A DNA stretch of 10,131 nucleotides from Bacteroidales bacterium UBA1769 (GTDB taxonomy: Bacteria; Bacteroidota; Bacteroidia; Bacteroidales; UBA932): contig DCGV01000098.1 in NCBI GenBank assembly GCA_002314725.1, forward strand, positions 1-10,131, in the 5' to 3' direction. The notes under the pieces are model-generated. The model worked only from the letters and a program-made list of their open reading frames with translations. It ran no database searches and was not told the DNA's origin. Position numbers and translations under genes: made by a program. Positions 1 through 6,558 of the stretch are shown one piece after another (position 1 is the stretch's first letter; every line of letters begins with the position of its first letter).

Positions 1-2
1 AG

Positions 3-35
3 AGTGATGAACTTGCCTTGCTAATAAGGTTGTAA
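3..35 (+). CDS. possible C-terminal tail of an upstream gene, cut by the window start
   Basis: Reading from base 3, ten sense codons (SDELALLIRL) run to a TAA stop at 33-35. The composition looks protein-like, but the stretch is too short to identify. The other two plus frames stop at 22-24 and within the first few bases. If real, this gene lies in the same direction as the restriction operon and ends about 135 bases before hsdM. Chance is a fair alternative. Confidence 0.2.
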   Translation, partial: SDELALLIRL

Positions 36-80
36 ATTCCTTAATTACAAAAGTGTTTCGTAAGCGTTGCACACCTTATT
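23..80. repeat. nested weak inverted repeats upstream of the operon
   Basis: AATAAGGT at 23-30 and ACCTTATT at 73-80 form a perfect 8-base inverted repeat. Between them lies a small AT-rich imperfect hairpin at 30-50 (TTGTAA with TTACAA plus adjoining TT/AA, one bulged base). The hairpin has no following T run and its stem is AT-rich, so it is not a convincing intrinsic terminator. It could be a weak transcript end for the upstream gene or an operator. Chance cannot be excluded in such AT-rich DNA. Confidence 0.25.
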
Positions 81-110
81 TATGTCTATCAGAGAATTTT
101 CCATACTGTT

Positions 111-143
111 TTTGTCAAGATTTGCAATTTTTTCGTAAATTTA
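111..143 (+). promoter_or_regulatory. candidate Bacteroidota-type promoter for the hsd operon
   Basis: TTTG at 111-114 is followed after 21 bases by TAAATTTA at 136-143. This fits the known Bacteroides sigma-ABfr pattern (-33 TTTG, -7 TAnnTTTG, roughly 19-21 bases apart) with one mismatch, the final A. Transcription would begin near 150, leaving a leader of about 20 bases before the hsdM start at 172. The region is very AT-rich, so a chance match is possible. No other site between 36 and 171 fits as well. Confidence 0.35.
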
Positions 144-171
144 TGCTTTTCAAGCAAGTAAGATAATTCAT

Positions 172-1803
172 ATGGCAAAGACCACAAAGAAGAAAGCTGA
201 TGAGGCTCTCAATATTGATACTATCCTTTTTAAGTGTCGTGACATTCTTCGCAATGCGCGAAACTCTGGCTCCTTCCTTGAGAAACGAGACCTCATGCTT
301 ACTCTTATTTTCCTGCGTTTCATCGGGGAAAAGTATGAAGATGGTGTGAAGAAACTAAAATTACAGATAAAGGAACAAGAACTGGACATTAACGACCCCG
401 AAATTCTTAAGGCGTTCTTCGAGGATGCTTCTTTCACAGACGGTACTTACAATCTACCTGAAGAGTCGCGCTGGAGCAACATTATCGATACGCCGGCGCC
501 TGAACTTAATGTTGCTCTTGATACGGCACTCAGGTCTCTCGCGCAGAGCAGCAAGGACCTAAAAGGTTGCTTTATTGAGGGTACATTCACCCAAAAGAAT
601 CTTGCCCCCAATGATATCAAACAGGTAGTTGATGAAATTAATAAGATTTCCCACAAGAAGTTTGGTGAGCAGAGGGATCTAATTGGTTACGTCTATGAAT
701 ACTTCCTTAAAGAGTTCGCGGTAAACGCAACCAAGGAAGATGGCGAGTTCTATACTCCACATGATGTGGTGGAACTGATTGCCTCTTTCATACAACCATT
801 CGATGGCACAATATACGACCCGTGCTGTGGTTCCGGCGGAATGTTCATCCAGAGTTCTCGTGTTATTGAGTCAAAGCGCGGTGATATCAGCAAGATTAAT
901 GTGTATGGCCAGGAGAAAGAGGATGCCACCTTGCGTCTTGCTAAGATGAACCTTGTTCTGCGTGGCTTATCTCACCATCTCAACGATGAAGGTGAGAGCA
1001 CATTCCGCAAGGACTTCCATAAGGGGCTCTATTTCGATTATATCATGGCTAATCCTCCGTTCAATCTCAAAGGTTGGTATGAGGACAGCATGAAGGATGA
1101 TTCTCGGTGGACAGATTTCGCACTTCCACCTGACAGTAATGCCAACTACGCTTGGATTCTTCATATGCTCAGTCACCTGAAGCCTAATAAGGGCGTTGCC
1201 GGATTCTTGCTTGCGAATGGTGCTCTCGGCGATACCGATGGAACAGCTAAGGTTATCCGTCAGAAACTTATCGAGAAGGACCGAGTTGAAGCAATATGTG
1301 TACTTCCTCGAGAACTGTTCATCACCACAGATATTTCTGTTACCCTTTGGGTTCTTAACATGAATAAGAAAGGTGGTGAACTTGATGGCAGAAAACTTCG
1401 CAACCGTGCTGGCGAGATTCTCTTTATGGACCTTCGCTCGTGGACTGGTGACGAATGGGATAATGCAGTCAAGAATATGCAGAAGAAGAAATTTCAGCTG
1501 ACTTCTTCTCAAATTGAAAAAGCAACAAGCATCTACCATTTATGGCAGGAAGAAAGCGTTGATAGTAATTCGTATGCACAGCCAGAACTTTACCGGTCTG
1601 TTTCTCTTGACGAACTCAAGGAGAATGATTTTAGCCTTGTACCTTCTCGTTACATTGAATTTGTAGACAGGGATAGCAACATTGACTACAATGCAGTACT
1701 TACAACCGCATCAGCTGATGTGACTTCACTTCTAAAACGCCACAGCGACAATGTGAGCATGATTAAAGACGCATTCAATGGTTTAGGATATGAGTGCAAG
1801 TAA
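172..1803 (+). CDS. hsdM: Type I restriction-modification methyltransferase subunit HsdM
   Basis: This is the catalytic subunit of the Type I DNA N6-adenine methyltransferase. It transfers a methyl group from S-adenosylmethionine to an adenine in each half of the site chosen by HsdS, normally as an M2S1 complex, and it is also part of the R-M-S nuclease. The 543 residues fit the family size (about 500-550). The helical HsdM N-terminal domain covers roughly residues 15-150, including an RDLMLTLIFLRFI segment. GEFYTP at 191-196 introduces the catalytic domain. The AdoMet-binding motif I is DPCCGSGG at 216-223 and the catalytic motif IV is NPPF at 294-297, so both key motifs are intact. A helical C-terminal region follows. 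The ATG at 172 is the first in-frame start after the AT-rich leader and has no Shine-Dalgarno sequence. The gene is first in the operon and its last 14 bases overlap hsdS. Confidence 0.97.
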   Translation: MAKTTKKKADEALNIDTILFKCRDILRNARNSGSFLEKRDLMLTLIFLRFIGEKYEDGVKKLKLQIKEQELDINDPEILKAFFEDASFTDGTYNLPEESRWSNIIDTPAPELNVALDTALRSLAQSSKDLKGCFIEGTFTQKNLAPNDIKQVVDEINKISHKKFGEQRDLIGYVYEYFLKEFAVNATKEDGEFYTPHDVVELIASFIQPFDGTIYDPCCGSGGMFIQSSRVIESKRGDISKINVYGQEKEDATLRLAKMNLVLRGLSHHLNDEGESTFRKDFHKGLYFDYIMANPPFNLKGWYEDSMKDDSRWTDFALPPDSNANYAWILHMLSHLKPNKGVAGFLLANGALGDTDGTAKVIRQKLIEKDRVEAICVLPRELFITTDISVTLWVLNMNKKGGELDGRKLRNRAGEILFMDLRSWTGDEWDNAVKNMQKKKFQLTSSQIEKATSIYHLWQEESVDSNSYAQPELYRSVSLDELKENDFSLVPSRYIEFVDRDSNIDYNAVLTTASADVTSLLKRHSDNVSMIKDAFNGLGYECK

Positions 1804-2944
1804 CTTCCAGAATCATAATACAAGCTCACCTATTATATCTCTTGGGGAGTATATCGTTGAATGTGATGAACGTAACGACATGGCAATGTATGGCGAGAAT
1901 GATGTTCGTGGTATTAGTACAGGAAAAGCATTTATCGAAACAAAAGCCAATCTTGACGGTGTTTCATTGACATCATATAAAGTCGTTCGCCCACATGAAT
2001 TTGTTTATGTTTCCGATACTTCAAGAAGGGGTGATAAGGTTGCATTGGCCCTAAATGATTCTGAAAAAGCTTATCTGGTGTCTTCAATATACACAGCATT
2101 TAAGTGCAAAGACGAAAATGTATTATTGCCGGAATACTTATTCTTGTTATTGAGCCGTCCAGAGTTCGATAGGTATTCACGTTTCAACTCTTGGGGTAGT
2201 GCTCGAGAAACTTTTGATTGGAGTGAGATGTGTAGAACGCAAGTACCTCTACCTTCAATTGAGACTCAACGCGAGCTGGTCGCGGTTTACAATGGTCTCA
2301 AGATCCTTGCCGAAGAGAACGAGGCGCTTTTGAAACCACTGTCAGATGCTTGTCTGGCTTTCATTGTGGATTGCAAGAAAAAGTACTCAATTGGGGCCCT
2401 TGGTGATTTAATAGAGATGACTGATATTAGGAATGATGAAAATCATTACAAGGAGACAGATGTTCGAGGAATCAGTACTAATAAAGAGTTGATTGACACA
2501 AAAGCAAATCTTGCAGGTGTTTCACTTTCATCATATAAAGTAATCAATCCAACAGAGTTTGTTTATGTGGCAGACACATCGCGAAGAGGAGATAAAATTG
2601 CTCTCGCATATAACAATTCGGGAGTCTCATATTTGGTATCATCAATCTATACTACTTTCAAGGTTAAAACTAATGAATTAATCCCTGAATACCTTTTTAT
2701 TATGTTAAACCGTCCTGAATTCGACAGATATGCAAGGTTCAATTCATGGGGATCAGCGCGTGAAACCTTTGATTGGTCGGAGATGTGCAGAACACAAATC
2801 CCCCTTCCGCCTAAAGATGTTCAAGAGTCTATTGTGAATCTCTACCGTTGCTATGAAGAGGCTAAGCTAATTGCTTTTCAAGCCCGGGAGCAGTTAAAAA
2901 CCATATGTCCTGCTTTGATTCAAAAGGCAGCACACTCATCATAG
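1790..2944 (+). CDS. hsdS: Type I restriction-modification specificity subunit HsdS with two near-identical recognition domains
   Basis: HsdS sets the DNA target for both methylation and cleavage. The 384 residues show the usual layout, slightly shorter than typical (400-460). TRD1 spans about 38-155, a central conserved helical spacer about 156-205, TRD2 about 224-340, and a C-terminal helical segment 341-384. Each TRD ends in the family-typical tail (a W, then PLP, then a Gln-containing helix start). The two TRDs are strikingly alike: both begin DVRGIST, share TSRRGDK, and share the stretch RFNSWGSARETFDWSEMCRT. By eye 91 of 118 aligned residues match. In most HsdS proteins the two TRDs are unrelated and read different half-sites. 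Here both halves should read the same half-site in inverted orientation, giving an interrupted palindromic target. The ATG lies inside the end of hsdM in another frame, which suggests translational coupling. The actual target sequence cannot be read from the protein by eye. Confidence 0.96.
   Translation: MSASNFQNHNTSSPIISLGEYIVECDERNDMAMYGENDVRGISTGKAFIETKANLDGVSLTSYKVVRPHEFVYVSDTSRRGDKVALALNDSEKAYLVSSIYTAFKCKDENVLLPEYLFLLLSRPEFDRYSRFNSWGSARETFDWSEMCRTQVPLPSIETQRELVAVYNGLKILAEENEALLKPLSDACLAFIVDCKKKYSIGALGDLIEMTDIRNDENHYKETDVRGISTNKELIDTKANLAGVSLSSYKVINPTEFVYVADTSRRGDKIALAYNNSGVSYLVSSIYTTFKVKTNELIPEYLFIMLNRPEFDRYARFNSWGSARETFDWSEMCRTQIPLPPKDVQESIVNLYRCYEEAKLIAFQAREQLKTICPALIQKAAHSS
1901..2254 (+). 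repeat. first copy of the internal hsdS direct repeat (TRD1)
   Basis: This encodes residues 38-155 of HsdS and matches 2459-2809 with an offset of 558 bases (186 codons). The protein identity is about 77%. Over the first 50 codons the DNA identity is only about 71% (43 differences counted by eye), with many silent third-position changes. The copies are therefore old, or were acquired from different relatives, rather than the product of a recent tandem duplication. There is one single-codon length difference. Confidence 0.9.
2459..2809 (+). repeat. second copy of the internal hsdS direct repeat (TRD2)
   Basis: This encodes residues 224-340 of HsdS and is the partner of 1901-2254. Conservation is strongest in the segment containing RPEFDRY and the following SWGSARETFDW block, and weakest in a short loop near the middle (residues around TNELIPEY). 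The similarity continues more weakly into the helical segments after each copy, both starting with a Gln-rich helix. This agrees with the pseudo-dyad symmetry of HsdS proteins. Confidence 0.9.
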
Positions 2945-2956
2945 TCATGTCTTTAT

Positions 2957-4489
2957 ATGTCAAAGAATAATCTCACACTGGCCATCACAAAGATTGGCGA
3001 CTTGCTTCTTGACGGCAAGATAACCCGTCAAAAGGATGGCAAACCCATTGAAGATGTCACTCTTACCATCCCAGATTACCAAAGGCCATACAAATGGTCG
3101 GCCCGTAATGCAATCCAACTGCTGGATGACATAATTGACGCCCGCAACAACAACAAAGAGGTCTACCGTGTAGGTACTCTTATCCTCCATCAAGATACCG
3201 ATGAAAATGGATTTCTCCGATATAACATAGTTGATGGTCAGCAACGCACCATTACTTTTTCTCTCCTCCTCTATGCTTTATATGAGCTTGAGGATAAGAA
3301 AGATAGGCGGAAGATTAAATTCCTGGAACAGCGGGTGTATGACAACCAGTTCAGCCACCATAATATACCAAACAACCTGAATGCATTCAGGCGTAGAGTG
3401 TGCAACAACAGTGATAATGGTGACGAGAGTTCAGAGCACAAACGAGAAATGAAGAGACTCAGAGACTATATTGAGTCACAGTGCGAACTTATCGTTGTCA
3501 TAACTGATGATGTGTCCGAGGCTTTCCAGTTCTTTGATTCTCAGAATGCTCGTGGCAAGTCCCTGTATCCTCATGATCTGTTGAAAGCTTTCCACCTACG
3601 TGAGATGAGCGATGTAAGCCAGGAGGAGACAGAGAAGATTGTCAACGAATGGGAGAAGATACACCAAAAAGACCTAGCTGTCTTCTTTGGGGATTATATC
3701 TACCGCCTAAAGGAGTGGATAAACGGGAATTGGGCATACAAACTTGACGAGCATAACATTTATAAATTCAAGGGTATCACGAAACTCGCAAGGACTCCAT
3801 ACGCTCAATTCTACAAGAGTGCTTTTTCATATGCACAGTTTATCAATTCTTCTGCTATGCCTTTCGTGTCGGGAATGAGAGAGGTCAATGCCTTTCAGCT
3901 CAATACGCCTATCATTGCCGGCAAACCGTTCTTTGAGTATACAAAGCATTATTATGCTATCTTGAAGGACATACAGGACAACAGCAAGTATGAAGGCTTT
4001 TATGTCAATGGAAACGTCATAGTAAAGACTCTTGACAGTTTTTACAGCAAGGGAAAGGGCAATAAGATAGCGAGACTTCTGTTTGATACAGCACTGCTTC
4101 TATATGTTGACCGTTTCTGCCCTGCAACTTATCCGACAAAAGTGGACAGAGAAATGTTCGAACAGTTCTTGGTGTATGCATTCATATGGGCGTATTCTTT
4201 ACGAGCCCAGTATTCCCATCTTGGATGGCAGTCTGCACAGAATTATATCCTTGGACACGATTACAAGAGGAACTCTGTTAATATCTACAAACTGATTGCA
4301 GATTCTGATACACCGGTTTCTCTGTTAAGTGCTCTTGCAGACAGACTAACTCCACTTTCTAGGACTGATATTAAAGATAATTCTGCAAAGAACGATATTG
4401 ATCAAGGGAAGGTGAACATCCAGGACGCTGATGGAGTTTATTACTCATACATGCACTTCTTTGGTACTAACACATTTTATTCTGAATAG
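2957..4489 (+). CDS. DUF262 domain protein without a recognisable nuclease domain
   Basis: The 510-residue protein has an N-terminal DUF262 domain of the ParB/Srx-like NTPase fold seen in GmrS, BrxU and SspE. The signatures are IPDYQRPYKW at 38-47, a VGTLIL strand, DGQQRT at 93-98 (the family's nucleotide-binding and hydrolysis motif), and NARGK at 197-201, followed by a DLLKAF helix. The rest is probably helical. I see no HxxP or GN...N signature of a DUF1524/HNH domain, no signal peptide and no membrane segment, so it should be cytoplasmic and depend on a partner for any cutting. It starts 12 bases after hsdS and ends 2 bases before a second DUF262 gene, inside the hsd operon. An upstream ATG at 2947 is out of frame and stops after seven codons, so 2957 is the start. 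The family call is firm; the biological role here is inferred from relatives and is uncertain. Confidence 0.9.
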   Translation: MSKNNLTLAITKIGDLLLDGKITRQKDGKPIEDVTLTIPDYQRPYKWSARNAIQLLDDIIDARNNNKEVYRVGTLILHQDTDENGFLRYNIVDGQQRTITFSLLLYALYELEDKKDRRKIKFLEQRVYDNQFSHHNIPNNLNAFRRRVCNNSDNGDESSEHKREMKRLRDYIESQCELIVVITDDVSEAFQFFDSQNARGKSLYPHDLLKAFHLREMSDVSQEETEKIVNEWEKIHQKDLAVFFGDYIYRLKEWINGNWAYKLDEHNIYKFKGITKLARTPYAQFYKSAFSYAQFINSSAMPFVSGMREVNAFQLNTPIIAGKPFFEYTKHYYAILKDIQDNSKYEGFYVNGNVIVKTLDSFYSKGKGNKIARLLFDTALLLYVDRFCPATYPTKVDREMFEQFLVYAFIWAYSLRAQYSHLGWQSAQNYILGHDYKRNSVNIYKLIADSDTPVSLLSALADRLTPLSRTDIKDNSAKNDIDQGKVNIQDADGVYYSYMHFFGTNTFYSE

Positions 4490-4491
4490 AT

Positions 4492-6558
4492 ATGGAAAAC
4501 ACATTGCCATTGGAAGAACAGTCAATTTCTCAGGTCTATTTCGATAGCCAGGAACCGTGTGTGTATCAGATCCCTATCTATCAACGGAATTATGCATGGG
4601 AAGAAGATGAGATAACCGATCTGATAAAGGATGTATATGACTCATACAGGAAAGATAAGACCGCTCCATATTATATCGGAACTCTTGTGACCTATAAGCG
4701 AGGAGATAACGTTCATGAGGTTATTGACGGGCAGCAGCGTCTGACGACGATCTATATCATATTAAAAGCCCTCGGGAAAGATTCTATAAGGAATAAACTG
4801 ACATACACAGCAAGGCATGCCTCCGCTGAAACAATAAAGAATCTTCCTAATTTCGGTGATGAGGTGGATTTGGGCATTCGCCATGGTTATTCCTATGCCT
4901 CGAATGCGCTTTGTTCAGTCATCGATAAAGAGGATTTGATCTCCTTTGAGCATTATTTTCTTCACTATGTTCATATCATACATTACAGTGTCCCAAAAGA
5001 TGTTGATCTTAATCACTACTTTGAGGTGATGAACTCGCGTGGAGAGCAACTCGAGAAACATGAGATCGTTAAGTCTGAGTTGAGTCAAGCACTAAATGAC
5101 AAAGGTGAACTTGCCAAGTTCAGTAGAGTTTGGGAAGCCTGCAGTGAAATGAACGTATTCATTCAGCACAGGTTTCAATATGAATCTGTTTTCGGTAAAA
5201 ACTATGATTATCCCATCATAGATGATTTTTCTCAACTCCCAGATCAAAATTTAGATGATGGAAAAAGTTCAATAATGGATCTTCTCTCTGGATCGACAGA
5301 GGGGATTGACAGTGACGGATCTTCGGTGTCGAATGATAACTTCCAGCCCATTATTGATTTCCCGAACTTTCTTCTTATTGTCCTAAAGCTTACTCTTATT
5401 GGAACAGACGGATTTGATCCTAAAGAATTCATACTTGATGACAAGGAACTTCTCAATGAGTTTGAAAAAGCTATAAAAGCGTCTGACGATAAAGCTGAGT
5501 TCACTCGTGAATTTGCGTATAATCTACTTTGGGCAAGGTATTTCCTTGATAATTACATTGTTCATCATTCTTTGAATGACAGAGAGCAGAAAGGTGATAA
5601 TCCTTGGCATGTGGAGTATTACTATTACGACAAGAAGCAAAGTCACTTCTATCCTAAGAACCTACTTGGTGATAACACTACAGAGCAGCATGAGATAGTC
5701 CATTTGTTGTCAATGTTCGAGGTGGCTTTCACCGCCAAACAGAGAAAGAATTATCTGTTCTACTGCCTTATCCATCTTTTCGAGGATCCAGATGAGAATC
5801 ATTTTTTGACATTCCTTCGGCAGCTCGCGGATAAGTATTTCTTCGATGTTTATCTCAATGGAGATGGTCTGAATGAAAGGAATCAACCGGTGCCGAACGC
5901 GTTTGACAACACAATCCTGGTAGGTGATAAACTCAATTTGGAGTTGGACGAGGTCAATGATGATATATATGAAATCTTCAACAGCATTTATACTCTCGGA
6001 AGCCGCGAGATTCCATTGTTTGTGTTCAATTACATGGACTATAGGATTTGGAAGAAATATGCCGATGAGCTGAGGGGAACTCAGGCACAGCCTGGATCAA
6101 AAAAGAGGAATGAATTCTTTGCCAAGTTGGGTTGTAGCGATTTCGGGTTGGACGTGTTTAATGATTTTTACTTCTCACGTACCCGAAAGAGTCTTGAACA
6201 TTATTACCCTCAGGCTAAAGCTGTCAGACCGAAGGATCTCACGGAGAATACGGTCAGTACTGAACAGATAAACTGTTTCGGCAACTTTGCAATGATTGGT
6301 GCGGATGCAAACAGTTCAGGTTCCGACCTTGACCCGAATACGAAATTTGACCGTTATTTGGATGGAAAATCTGATCAGGTTAGCGTCGCATCGCTGAAGT
6401 TCAGGATAATGCTGCAGAAGTGTCGGGATAATCTCTTTGAAATCCATAGCAAGAAACTTGATCGTCAGAAAGGAATGGAGTGGAACTATGATGATATGCA
6501 AGAACATCAGGAGAAAATGACTAATATACTTTTCGAATCATATGGCCAAACTGAGTAA
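4492..6558 (+). CDS. DUF262-DUF1524 protein, GmrSD-like NTPase/HNH nuclease
   Basis: The 688-residue protein combines an N-terminal DUF262 domain with a C-terminal DUF1524-like domain. DUF262 signs are IPIYQRNYAW at 27-36, YIGTLV, DGQQRLTT at 79-86 and NSRG at 181-184. A Ser/Asp/Gly-rich probable loop lies at about 244-283. It precedes IIDFPNFLL, a block I recall as typical of DUF262-DUF1524 proteins. The C-terminal domain shows HYYPQ at 570-574, resembling the DUF1524 HxxP(Q) motif. GN at 597-598 and ANSS at 606-609 follow, then KF at 618-619, the spacing expected of the HNH-like core. GmrSD, BrxU and SspE have this architecture and cleave modified DNA or respond to DNA modification, using NTP hydrolysis. 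By analogy this is a Type IV-like restriction protein. It overlaps hsdR by 17 bases. A role as an accessory to the Type I enzyme is an alternative. Confidence 0.9.
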   Translation: MENTLPLEEQSISQVYFDSQEPCVYQIPIYQRNYAWEEDEITDLIKDVYDSYRKDKTAPYYIGTLVTYKRGDNVHEVIDGQQRLTTIYIILKALGKDSIRNKLTYTARHASAETIKNLPNFGDEVDLGIRHGYSYASNALCSVIDKEDLISFEHYFLHYVHIIHYSVPKDVDLNHYFEVMNSRGEQLEKHEIVKSELSQALNDKGELAKFSRVWEACSEMNVFIQHRFQYESVFGKNYDYPIIDDFSQLPDQNLDDGKSSIMDLLSGSTEGIDSDGSSVSNDNFQPIIDFPNFLLIVLKLTLIGTDGFDPKEFILDDKELLNEFEKAIKASDDKAEFTREFAYNLLWARYFLDNYIVHHSLNDREQKGDNPWHVEYYYYDKKQSHFYPKNLLGDNTTEQHEIVHLLSMFEVAFTAKQRKNYLFYCLIHLFEDPDENHFLTFLRQLADKYFFDVYLNGDGLNERNQPVPNAFDNTILVGDKLNLELDEVNDDIYEIFNSIYTLGSREIPLFVFNYMDYRIWKKYADELRGTQAQPGSKKRNEFFAKLGCSDFGLDVFNDFYFSRTRKSLEHYYPQAKAVRPKDLTENTVSTEQINCFGNFAMIGADANSSGSDLDPNTKFDRYLDGKSDQVSVASLKFRIMLQKCRDNLFEIHSKKLDRQKGMEWNYDDMQEHQEKMTNILFESYGQTE

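Noticed and set aside
30..50. Intrinsic terminator for the upstream gene
   Set aside because: The stem is AT-only apart from one G-C pair, has a bulge, overlaps the putative stop codon and lacks a following T run.
1790..2944. Phase-variable hsdS shuffling locus
   Set aside because: The two similar TRDs are direct repeats inside one gene. There is no second or silent hsdS, no inverted repeat copy and no recombinase gene in the window. Recombination between the two copies could delete one TRD, but their DNA identity of about 71% makes this inefficient. A partner outside the window cannot be excluded.
2947..2970. Earlier start or tiny gene at the ATG at 2947
   Set aside because: It is out of frame with the DUF262 gene and reaches a stop after seven codons. 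The ATG at 2957 directly precedes the conserved protein.
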